From Promerops cafer (lineage: Eukaryota > Chordata > Aves > Passeriformes > Nectariniidae): a stretch of DNA of 64,000 nt. Within the stretch, counting starts at the first letter, position 1. Each line of letters begins with the position of its first letter. The notes under the pieces were generated by a model that was not told the origin of the DNA, searched no databases, and worked only from the letters and a program-made list of their open reading frames with translations. The position numbers were made by a program, and so were the translations under genes. Positions 29,005-40,312 of this stretch are shown here, in pieces. The DNA is taken from assembly GCA_013398275.1 (NCBI GenBank), contig VZSE01012476.1, positions 1,810,610 to 1,874,609 of the forward strand, read 5' to 3'.

Positions 29005-29060
29005 CGAGGGAGGGAAGGGAGAGGAGAGGAGAGGAGAGGAGAGGAGAGGGAAGGGAGAGT
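29005..29060. repeat. GGAGA-type purine repeat
   Basis: About 55 bases are made almost entirely of G and A, with six or more tandem GAGGA units in the middle and GGGAAGGG-like ends. It is a simple repeat within the putative first intron. Confidence 0.9.
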
Positions 29061-32000
29061 TTCAGATGTTTCTGACGTCCTGGTGAGAGGAAGGCTACGC
29101 TCCATGCTGGGCAGGAGGATGCGCTTCATCGGCACCCTCGCAGCACCCTACATCTTCTAAAGAGAGCGTGCAAAAGACGGGCAGGGGTTTGCATGTCCTG
29201 GCTGCTTAAAGGGAGTCTTAGAAGGAGGGCTTTTTGATGAAATCAGTGGTATTTCAAAGGCCTTCCTGTTGGCTGAAAACCAAGATAGGCATAGCCAGTA
29301 TTCGAAATAATAAGAAATATTTTAATGAAAATTTTGATGATGCCAACTGTTGAACAATTGAAGGAAGGGAATATATTGAATATATACTGGTTAGCTTCAG
29401 GTTTTAAAGTCAGTATTTAAATTGAGACCTTACTCTAGAAATTAAGTCACCAAAAAAAAACTCTACCAAGCATCTTGGAAAGTAATTTACTCTTTCACAG
29501 ATTCATCTGTGAATTTGTAGATCTCAAAATACAAGGTTTTAGGTTTTGTTGTCTCTTATGATGGTGAAAATTACCATCAAATGGTAATTCCACAGTTATA
29601 TCCGGTGAGGATGGTCTCATTCTTATCCCATCCTTCTAACTTTTACAACAAAAACAACTAACGTAAATGGTCTTGGGATCTAGCCAGCTCTGTCTTGCTT
29701 CTCAGCTCCATTTCTCATTGTTTTAATGGTGCCAGAGCTTTCAGAGAACCTCATCTTTTTTGTGCTACCTTCCATCTTGTACAACTCAGTTGTATTTGTA
29801 GGGAGTGAATGGCAAGTGCTGGGGGAAAAGACTTCTTGTGTTGCAACTGGGCATCAGTGATTGACAAAGGGGGAAGGGATGAAGCACCCAGCCAACAACC
29901 TTGGTTTGTCACTGCTGCTCATGCTACTTTCACATTGGTAGTTGTTAGAGATCCTGTTTCTCTGTAAAAGTTCCAGACAGATAGGATTCAGGTCCCAGTG
30001 GTTCATGTCAGGTTAGAAACAGCTGTATCCCCCACAGAAGAGATTTCTGTTGATCTAGTCATAGTTTAAACTAATTTTGCCCACGGCCATGCATAAAACA
30101 GTGCCAGAATGGAACGAGAAAGAAAGAGGGGGGGAAAAATACTAACACCACTTCATTTTGTTTTAGGAAGCCAACCAAAATATCCCAGCTAGTGTAGGTT
30201 GGCTTGTTATCAGCATTGTCATGTTAAGTATTAAAATACACAAAAAAGAGGGGAAAATTGTTTCAGTCCAGGAAATTTCATTTTTAGATTGTAATGTAAG
30301 AAAGGCCTAAACTGATTTCACCCTTCAGTTTCACAAGCCTTCTTCCAGGGTGAAATTTTTCCCTGAAACTTTTAGACTAAGGCAAATAAGCACATAGAAG
30401 GCATGTTGTTTGTATGTATATATATGAATATACAGAAATGAGATGTTAACAATGATAATTTTCTAAATATCCTCCTACAATTATTTTGCTATCATAAACC
30501 AATGGGAACTGGCACTGAGATAGAGCTGAGAAATAGGGAACAGTTTGTTTAACGTTCTTCTATATAAGAGTTTTTAAACAAGGGCTGAGTTGCTTGCTTT
30601 CTGGAACAAATGTAAAAAGACAAACCACAGTCTAATAAAGACGTTAGTAATTAAAAGGAAAGCAAAACAGTGCCTACAGTGTTATAAACATATAGTAAGA
30701 ACATACTTGGCAGATGTAAAATATACTGCTACGCAGAGATGTGGATAATCAGTATATCTCAGAAATGTTGCTTTAGAATGGAAAATCAAATTTTTCCAAT
30801 CACTTCTGCCTGGAAGAGTTAGTGAATTTGGTCAAGTTTTTTGTGATAGGATTGAAACAGGTCTTTTGTAACTGTAGTCTCTGTTCATGTGTGTGTTAGT
30901 ATAAATGTTTCATTCTTTAAGGAAGCAATTCAGATTGCCCTTTTTGAGGGCAATTACTGCTGTGTTAAGTTCAAGTAATATAGCATCTAAAAACATTTAT
31001 GGAGCAAAGAAAAGAAGCCTTTTATTCTAACCTTGCCAAGAGCAGAAATAAAATGAGCTGTTGTGTTGGAAATGTAGAACTGCATGAGGATTTGTAACGT
31101 CCTATTTCTCATGGTTTAGTCTTGTGTGTAGCCTGAGATTTGTGTGATTTAATGAGACTGTGATTCGTTTATCCTGTCAAGCTTTAAATAAAAACCCTCA
31201 AAGCACTTCCTTCCTTTTTTGAATTATGTGTTTTTGCAAGTACAGTATCAAAAGCTGTCCCTTAAAAAGAGGGAGGGGATCCCAATACAGTTAGGTATGT
31301 TGGCTGGATATTTTTTCTTCAGTTTTATTAGACACTGAGTAGTATTATCCATTTCTCTGTGCCTCTCTGTCTTGTTTTGGTGCATTAAGATGTTCCTGCC
31401 ATCCTGTTCAGCTACACATGAAAATAGAGCATAAGCACAGGCTGCTCCTGAACTCTGCTCTTGCAGGGGGGAATGTGATAAAAACCTTACTCTGTGGGTG
31501 GGGAATAAGTCGTGCAGAAAGCCAAGCTGTGCCGAGGATGGGCATAAACTCCTGCTTGTGTTGTGTGTCCTCAGGCCCCATCCCTGCCTGTATGTTGGAG
31601 CATCCCTGCATGGGGTGTGAAGTAACATTCACAGGGGAAAATATGTGCAGCTCTTGGGTGCTGATCCATTGCAAAGCTCAGTCTGAAAGTGCCCTGGTGC
31701 AAGGGCTGTGCTCCACCTGCAAGGACCAGGGTCAGTGCTCCAGGGTCTCTTTCCCAGTCACAGGGGTGGCAGGAAGCAGCACACTGACCTGGGAAAGACA
31801 CAGCATGAGTCCTGCCACTCACCCAGGCTTCCCAGTTGCTGAAGGAACATGGCAGCCTCTTTGCCATTTTGGGAGGAATAGGGTAGGATGCTCAAGTCCA
31901 GAGCCTTCCCTCAGCAGTAGCAAGGCTCTCATGGTGCTTCCACAAAGGGAAGGATGTGGTCATTCTGGTGGGAGGAAGTTTTCGCTTCCAGTTCTCATCC

Positions 32001-33844
32001 CTGTGCTGCTGAGGTGTCGCTGCCTCTCTGGCAGGTGTTGTTTTGCTCCTCCATGAGCACTATGGGTGTAGTTTATTTTCAGTCTCTTTGCCTTCCTGCC
32101 CTCTGTGCTGCCCTGCAGCCAGGCTTCCTTCTCTCCTGGCCCAGTGCCGCAGCCTCCCCCAGCCCCTGCTTCTTCCTCCCTGTGTTGGTGCACAACTCAC
32201 TTCCTCCTTATTGACCTCACTGCAGCAATAAAACTAAATACCTCAATAAAGTGGTTATGTATGAGTGGAGGATGTGCAAGTAAGTGATGGCCATCCGTCT
32301 GGTCACCTTGTTTCCACACCTGGCTTTTATCTCGAGCCAGCTTGATGTTTCAGTCTGCCCAGCGTTCAGCTTTCTAGGACCTTCGTGGTGATCAGATCCC
32401 CTGAGAACAACTGCAGTTCCTCTGCAGCCTGCAGTTTGTGAGAGGGAGGAGAGCTGCACAAAGGTAGCATGCACATGCAGCTCTGTGGTTTGATCTGCAG
32501 AGGAACTACTGAGGTGGAAGAGTGGAGCCTGCTGGGATGGTGTTTGTGCAAACCTTGATCCCTCCATGACTATGCAGTGGCACACTGAATTTCACTTTGG
32601 AAAAGTGACTTGCACTGTCTTTGGATATTTGCAGTGGTTTTATATTGATGTAGGTACGAGTGGATTTTTTTCCCCCTGCTGTCTGGATCAAGAGACAGTG
32701 CTGTGGCAGCTGAAATATGACCAAAACCCATCCAAAATTCCCAGCTGGTAGTTCTGCTAGGGCAGTAAAGATACTTCATTTGCTTCTTTACTGTGTGTGA
32801 AGGCATGCTAGGGACTGTGGCCAAAGTGGTGGTTTTTGCACCCGTGTCCTATGGTGGAACCAAGCTCTGCTGGCATTCGCAGCAGCTTGAAGCAGCCTTG
32901 AACCTTTGCATCTTGCTGTGAGCAGGGCCAGGACACAGCAAAGGTGTGGCAAGAGCAAACGACAAAAAAAGGGGTCAGAAGTAGATAAGGCTGAGTACAG
33001 GTAGTACATGGCTCTGTGAGGCACTCCTTGAGAGGCTGTGGGGGGTGATTTATGTTGTGAAAACTGCTTGTCTTCACACAACTGTGTGACACTTCTGCCC
33101 CTTTGTAGTTTTGATTAAAGAGCCTGGAAGTGATTTACACTGAAGTTGTACTGAATTTCACATGAAGTGGTATGTAGTACATTTATACAAAAGCCCCCAG
33201 TTAGAATAACAAGACTGTGGTCAGCACATTAACCAGTCTGGAAAAGCCAGAGAGGTTCAGTTGTCTCCCCTGACCTGAAATTTGTGAGGAAATCCTGGCT
33301 GGAGTGGTGAATCTCAGGGCGTGTCGGAATGAGAGCTCCTCTCATGGCTCCTGAGAAAAGCTGCTGCACGTTGGGTAGGTGAAGGTTGACCTGCAAGGTG
33401 CAGTCAGTCACTGCAAACCAGGTTCTCCCTGACCATTGTTGCTGTGTTAAATGTTTCCTCTGGTGGTGGGAAAATCTGCATGTGAAGGATCAGAGCTGGT
33501 ATGGCTATTTTTACTTCCCTCCTGTCAGCCCACACTCGGACAACCTGTATGTGGGCTGTGGGAAGGTGACAGCTGGTTTCAATGTCAGGAAGCTTGAACT
33601 TGATGATGGAGCATGGAGACTAGATATCAGATGCATGGAAGATAACTTTGACCTTCCACTAAGCCCCAGAGATTGGTGCATCTAAGCCTCCGTGCTCCTA
33701 ATAATCTAGGACGCGTTCCTTGGCAGAAACCCCACTGAGCATTTCTCCAGCTGCCGAGTTGCCAGCTTGAGTGAGTTTTACTGCAAGTTTCACTATATTT
33801 GGCAATTTTCTTACAGCCTAAGCTCCTGGAAATGGGTCATTAGT

Positions 33845-33865
33845 AAAAATAAAAAAAAAAAAAAA
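33845..33865. repeat. A-rich tract
   Basis: A nearly pure A run of about 20 bases, broken by one T. I saw no retroposed gene or SINE body upstream of it, so I call it simple sequence. Confidence 0.75.
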
Positions 33866-36800
33866 GTTGCTTGACTCCCACCCCCTTTAACTTGAAATCC
33901 TAGGTTTTGTCAGAGGACTTAACAACAGGCACACTGCCTGCTTGTAGCCACAGAAGCAAGGACCTGAGGCTGCTCTTTCCAAATGCTCTGGTTTGGGACC
34001 CTTGGCTCACATTTAGTAGGTGTTTCAGGTTAGCAATACCATTATTTGATTAGCTCACAAGGAGTTTTCTCTAAATAGATTAATATAGGTTTAAAAGGCA
34101 ATATTGGAAAAAAAATAATCCTACTTCAGGTTTCTTTGGGCGTTTTTTCTTTATTTCAGAAGACAGTTTCTTAGGTTGCTACAAAAAATACTGAATGCAG
34201 CTTGACTCCTCTGAAGGAAAGAGCCAGGACTAACAAGGAAGTTGTCCAAAAGAGATTCATTAATTAGGAGGCCTAATCAGAGCCAGTAAGACAAATGTGC
34301 AGGCCATCCACAGACTAATATACATCTTTTGGCAGTCACCACTCCCCACAGGCTTGCCTGTCTGTTGCTGCCTACTGTATGGCTTCCACTGCAGAAATGA
34401 TGTGATAACACTGAAACCAGTTTGGCGCTTTCCACATGAGAGGACGAGCGTATTCCCCACCCTGGAAATGCAGCCTCCAGCTGTCTTGCCCTATGCCAGA
34501 GGTTTCTTAATACTCTGGAATTAGCTGACTAAGAGATGAAGCAAACTAATGGAGCATTTGCTATCTGTTCAGGCTGCCTAAGCTTTCCATCAAATAAACC
34601 TTGGTCTGATTCTCAGCCCTGTGGGAATGGTTGCCCACAGCTAACATTGCTACCCCAAATACCCCCGTGGTGACCTTTGCTGCAAAGCTGCAGCCAAGAA
34701 AAACCCTGTTTAACATAACAGTGCACATCTTAGCACATCAACTTGAACCGTCCTGACCTCTGAGCTGCCAGGGTCTGTACAAATTAATTTTAACAATAGA
34801 CAGTGTTGAAAGGAAGGAATGTTTCAAAGGAATTAAAAAAATCTCCCTTATCCATCTCTTCTCGTTTAAGAAATAGTCAGGAGGCCTACTTTAGAAAAAT
34901 GAAAAGTGCTCCTTGTTGCAAAACAATGGGCTTCATAAAGGGAGGGGGAACTCTTTGGTTTCTTGCATCTTAGGATGGCAAGATGAAATTTCCCACAAGT
35001 GGGTGCTGCTTCTGGAAAATCGGCCTTTAATTTCCACTGGGGAATTGTCTTTACTTCCTGGGATGCCTCAAAGATGCCATTGGGGTTTGCCTTTCTTTTT
35101 CATAGCTGCTGCTAATATATCTGTTAAGCAAATAAGTAAATCTTCCCTTTCTCCCCACTTCACTGGTTTGTACCTCCCCTCATGTTTTCCAGGGCTTTTG
35201 TGTGAATGGCCAGACTGGGAAAGGAGAAAAGCCATTCTCCATATGCTAGTTGGAACTTAAATCAGTTAATGATTGAAGGAGCCCATCAGAAGGGAGATAC
35301 ATAGGAAAATGAGGTCTTCAGCCTCCGGGGCAAAACAGGCTTATCACTTCTGCTGAAGAGGAAGCTGGGTTGGGTTAAGTCTCGGATGTTTCCTCCAGGG
35401 ATAGACTTATTCCTCTGCTCCTCCTCTGCAGCAGCTTTGACTCCAGCAGTCTGTAAGTAGGGAGGATTATTACAGCAGTGGGGTGAAGTTGGAGACAATA
35501 AGAAATGCTAATGATAATTTAAAAACTTGTGTAGAATTGCTTTAACAGTTTAAAAGCTGTATGTTGAGCATAGATAAAAGAGATGGAAGCTTACTCCTGA
35601 AGCATCCAGTGGACTTCAGTAGTTGCACCCATGAAACCACCTGTTTTTATTTATTTACCTGGTGTAATTCGTTGCAATCGTTGTTTCTGGTTTCCTACAC
35701 AAACACTTTTCTCTTTGTAATTGAGGTGTGCTGCTGAAGACAGCAGAGGACAGGAATCCAAGTGCATCCTCAGATGGTGCTGAGGAAGATACCCCCTTGA
35801 GCAGCGGAGGGGTCTGCTGCCAGCAGGAGGGTGGTGGGGAGCATGTGGAAGGGCTGCCCCCTCCTCCCAAACATTTTCAATGCCAGAGACTGTGAGGTGT
35901 GAGAAGCTGCAAGGGCTGAGGGGGAGAGGACTGGATGTTTAGTGTAGAGGGAGATAAGATAAACTGATATTTCCCTGAACTTAGTGCAGCTTTCGACACG
36001 CAGCCTTCAAGATCCTGTGAGGTTGTAGTGGTCCTCTTGCAACTAATACAGTAATGACCTTGAATTTGCTTCCAGCTCAGCTGTACTGCTGGAGGACAAG
36101 GCATTTCTTGTGAGCAAAAAACATTAAAGCAGCACAGAGATTTGCCTGCCTAGCTCCGGTCTTCAAGGGATTTGGGTATCCTTTCTGAGGCCTCACTTGC
36201 AACGAGGAATTGCAGATAAGCTTCTGCAGTAGTTAATGTGTAAAGTTTTTGGATTTATTCTCACTAGTGCCTCTCCTTTTGCTTGTAGTGTTGACAAATA
36301 TACTGTTGGATGCTGTCTTTTGTTTTATGTGGGTATTTTTTGGCTGCACAAAGAAGCTAATCATAGGCATGCTAATATGTGCATGTTGACCAAGATGAGT
36401 GTGCTTTCATGACATAAGTGTTGTGGAGGGCTTGGGGGGCAGACTTTTGTTTGCTTTAATTTAAAAATAATTAATAATGCATCTCAGTCCTTTTTCAGAT
36501 TGTAGCCTGAATACTGAGTCTTGACTTTTTATCCTGAGGCAGTCTGCTGTGCCAAACACATATGATCACAGACAATTAGAAATTGTAGTCTCACGCCTGA
36601 ATTAAGGCTAAACCTTTCTATTTCTTAGCAACTTCTTGTTATGAGATAAAACAAAACTTGGGGGGAAGGAACGAGAAAATTTTAAGATTGGGTTATAGAT
36701 TAAATTGTGTCTGGACTTGCTACGTGACTCAGTGGAAAATATTGGTGACCTCTTCTTTTATGACTTTGACTTCCTGCAAGCTTATCTGTTAAAAAGATCA

Positions 36801-37620
36801 TGCGAGATGCTTCCATTGCAGATCCTATAAGAAATGTATATTCAGCAGGAAAAACATCTGACTGAGCAAAGACTAACTTACACAGTGGTTTGGAAGCCAC
36901 GTGTTGAAAAGTGCTGGGGGAACACATCAGGGAAAATGATAAAAAGAGATGAAAGCAGTTCAGATGGGTGAAGAATGCTGATTTTAAAATGTGAACCATC
37001 TGAACGCTGATGAGTGGGCAGGTTGCAATAACTTCAGGGCAGACCTAACTTGCACAACAGCCATATACTGTAAGGCAACTCCCACAGGACATCACCTGCA
37101 GTGATTTAAAATTGGAAGGTGTGGGAGTGTTGAGGTACTGCAGAGAGCAATCTTGCAGCAGCAGAGTGCAAGTAGGAAATGGGTCAGTTGGAGTAATAGC
37201 TTTCTTCCATGTGGTTTGTGTGAGCCAAGCCAAACATATCTGGAGCACTGGGTTATCACAGTTTGGTTTTTTTTTTTTCCGTGTATTAGAAATTGCAATG
37301 AAATTTGGTCATTCAAGCGTAACTTTATGAATCCTTCCTCTGTTTGGACACTGCCTTGAGCCCCAAAGTCAGCTGTCTCTGTCTAATATTCCAGGCTTTG
37401 TCTAGATCATTAAAATAGACAGTGTTTGGAAAGGTAATAGTGTGGTCTCACATTCTCAGGAGGTCAGCAGAAACGCAGCCTGAAGTATCTCTGCTAAGAC
37501 CACCTGCGGTTTGTTCTCGCCTCTGCATTGTGGTAGGCTGCTTCCCCATTTGTGCTGAAACAACTGTGTGAAACAGCAATATGTGTGACCACACTGAAGT
37601 GGATAAAGGAGCTGACCCAG

Positions 37621-37650
37621 TTAAAAAAAAAAATAAAACAAAACCAAAAA
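37621..37650. repeat. A-rich low-complexity tract
   Basis: About 30 bases of A broken by single T and C residues in the putative 5'UTR intron. There is no recognisable retroposon body next to it. Confidence 0.75.
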
Positions 37651-39309
37651 AACCCTCTAGCATGTATTTCCCCTGCTGTATCAGTTCCATACACGGGGGT
37701 CTTGGCAGCAGCAGAGGCACTGTGCAGGAATGAAGGACAGAGAAGAGAAGAGAACATCTTACACTGGTGTTGCTGCCGGGTTCTTTTTCATGTGAAAACA
37801 CAGCCTTAGTTACAGCTTCGGTTTAAACTTTGCACTCAGCTTTGATGTACTTTAGCAGCTTGCAGAAAGGTGATAGCGTGTGGTGACTGTGGTTTTGGTC
37901 CCTCTTGATGGCCAGTGTGAGCAGGCAGTGTGTTATGACAGGCGTGTAAGCTGTGTGTGCTGTTCGGATGTGATGTGATGAGATGAGGTGGTGGCTCCTG
38001 AGGCGCAGGCTGAAATGAAATCCGAGCTTGCCCCTGCTCCATTCCTCTTTGCTGATCACAGCTGGCTGGTACAAGTGGCTCGTAAGTCCCACCATTAAGT
38101 CGCCATTGAAACAAATGGGTTAGAAAGAAAACTCTAGAGGAAGGGGTTTGGCTTATTTTTAATTCAGATCAGGTGAGTGATCTGTCACTAATTAGTACAG
38201 TGAGTTACACTTCTGGTGTAGCAACTGAGGCTGATGATGACTCTGGTGCAGGGAGGTGAATGGTAAAGCTTATGGTGGGGATTTGCTTCAGTCAGGCTTG
38301 TAACTGATAGTCACACCACTTGATTAAGCAAGTGGGTTCATGTAAGGGCATAGTGTGCTCGATGGTCTAGCAATGTGTTATGTATTTACCTTGGAACACA
38401 GCCCCCTCAGTCAAACTTTGTTTCATTTGGACCATGCATCCCTCCACTAATGCCCAAGCTGTCCAAAACCCCCAGGTATTAGTAGGGCACATATTTTCAG
38501 GACTAGGTCTGACATTCTCTACCCCACTCCCTTTATGTAAATATCTTACCCTAAAGGAATGTATTTAGATAGTTGTACCACCCATTCTCCTTTTTGAAAA
38601 ATACAAAACCCCTGTCACCTTGATGTCCACAACTCCTTCATGCCACTTCAGTGTGCATGCAGCATCCGCAGCAGAGGTACAGGAGTTGTTCTTACTCGGG
38701 TCTGGTACTAGGCAACAAATGATGTAGCCACTGGGGCTGTGCCAGTTCATACCAGCTGAGGAAGAGGTTCCCCTCTGACCCATTTGTGTGATGTTGTCCC
38801 CTTCACCCCCTGATGGTATGCACAGAGCACCATCCTTTCCAGGCTGTGGGCAGAGGAGGGCTGCAGCTTAGAGCTTGTGCTCCCTGCCTAGTCCCTTTGG
38901 AGACAGGCTTGCTCACAGTTCCCCTGCGTAAGGTCTTTCAGAGGCAAAGAGAAGACAGCTTATATTGTACCCACTGTGCATGCAGCCAGGCATGGCTTTT
39001 GCTTTTGCTCTCTTAATGCTACGCTTGGTATAGCAGAAGCAGGCAGGCACATGATCTCCCTGAAGGCAGGATCCAGTGTTACTGTGGCCACCAGCTTCTT
39101 TTGTAGCTAGCAGCTGTCACGGTGTGGCTACAGCCAAAGCTTGTTGCTCCTACAGCGTCTGCGGGCTCTGGAGTTCTGTTTCTGCTACTGAATCCTTTGT
39201 GCTACTGCTTGGAGATTAATTCTGCACCGTCTATCAATATGTGTTAAGATATTTCTGAGTTGTATTTATTTTTACAACGATTTTTAATATCATTTGATGT
39301 TCTTTACAG

Positions 39310-39366
39310 GTGTCATTTTCCTTCACCAGTACTTCAAGGCGCAGAGGAGCTGGTAAAGGCATTGCC
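39310..39366 (+). other. ST6GAL2: 5'UTR part of the first coding exon of ST6GAL2
   Basis: The exon begins directly after a strong acceptor (pyrimidine stretch then ACAG, ending at 39309) and leads into the ATG at 39367. These 57 bases are open in the ATG frame and begin with GTG. A longer product would need an upstream in-frame ATG in another exon. I chose the ATG at 39367 because it has a good context (GCC before ATG, so G at -3) and gives the family's conserved N-terminus, MKPxLKQW. The acceptor position is certain to within the AG; the UTR status is an inference. Confidence 0.8.
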
Positions 39367-40312
39367 ATGAAACCTAACTTGAAGCAATGGAAACAACTCA
39401 TGCTCTTTGGTATCTTTGCATGGGGCCTGCTTTTCTTGGTGATATTCATCTATTTTACAGATAGCAACACTGCTGAACCAGTTCCAAGTTCCTTTTCTTA
39501 CATTGAAACTAAGAGACTTCTGCCCCTTCAGGGCAAGCAGAGAGTCATCATGGGAGCCATTCATGACCCATCATTCTCTGAAACCATTGATGGGAATGAG
39601 GTACTTCTTAATGAAGATCTCCTAGGTACTTTTAAATCGGGGACTGGAAATTCTAAGAAATGGACTGTATTGGAAGAGGCCTTTAGAAATGAAGATGAAT
39701 TTTTTCCACCCCAGTTAGGAAGAAAATCAAAAAGTGCTTTCTACCAAGTGAATGATGATTATTTATTTGCTGCTGGTCAGCCTCAGTCACACAACCATCT
39801 TCAAGAGATAGAAAAATTCATTTCAGCTGACGTGAATAATCCAAAAGGAAGTATTTTACAGAACAACTGGAGCCATCAGAGAAGAATGAGGAGAAGGAGC
39901 ACAAAGCATAGGAGAGGCCAGATGCTTGATGAATCTGATGACTGGGATGGGCTGTATTCCACAATGTCGAAATCCTTTCTTTACAAGCTTTGGAAAGGGG
40001 ATGTTTCTTCCAAGATGCTAAACCCTCGACTGCAGAAGGCGATGAAAGATTATTTGAGTACCAATAAGCATGGGGTGCGGTTCAAGGGGAAACGAAACTC
40101 GAAGTTGACAGGAGACCAGCTATTCTGTGAGCTAAAAGAAAGAGTGAATGTGAAAACAATAGATGGCAAGGAGGCTCCCTTCTCCACTCTTGGATGGGAA
40201 AAGCACGTTCCCCAAATTCCACTGGGCAAATTATATGCACATGGCTTTGGGAGCTGTGCAGTAGTTATGTCTGCTGGTGCAATACTGAACTCCTCTCTAG
40301 GGGACGAAATAG
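39367..40312 (+). CDS. ST6GAL2: ST6GAL2 coding exon 1: anchor, stem, start of motif L
   Basis: This exon encodes residues 1-315 plus the first base of codon 316. It carries the cytosolic tail, the membrane anchor ([17 protein letters not shown]), the whole stem and the first part of sialylmotif L, ending in NSSLGDEI. The donor is ATAG|GTGGGT at 40312/40313. Reading on into the intron meets a stop almost at once, so retention would truncate the protein before most of the catalytic domain. The stem (about 60-200) is acidic and Ser/Asn-rich and differs most from the mammalian protein, as is usual for Golgi glycosyltransferase stems. Residues 195-235 ([15 protein letters not shown] and [15 protein letters not shown]) are strongly conserved. 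Confidence 0.96.

Larger units (their letters stand above)
14382..39309 (+). other. ST6GAL2: Putative 5'UTR intron of ST6GAL2 (about 25 kb)
   Basis: The acceptor end is well supported: TTCTTTACAG ends at 39309, directly before the exon that carries the ATG. The donor end is a candidate only (GTACGT at 14382). No coding exon was recognised inside. Open frames such as 31418-32056 (+, 212 codons, in a GC-richer patch) and 33386-33685 (+) show no family similarity I know. Other contents are a palindromic cluster at 27885-27930, a GGAGA purine repeat near 29.0 kb, an A-rich tract at 33845-33865 and a small CpG-containing patch near 19.36-19.41 kb. Further non-coding 5' exons could be present. Confidence 0.5.

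Noticed and set aside
31418..32056. 212-codon open frame on the + strand
   Set aside because: No recognisable domain. Competing open frames exist on the opposite strand, and the local DNA is GC-richer, which lengthens chance frames.
33386..33685. 99-codon open frame that reads rather protein-like
   Set aside because: I could not tie it to any family, and it sits inside the putative first intron without a convincing acceptor and donor in phase.
39310..39366. GTG at 39310 as the start codon
   Set aside because: It coincides with the exon edge after AG. Vertebrate translation rarely starts at GTG, and the conserved MKPxLKQW start is at 39367.
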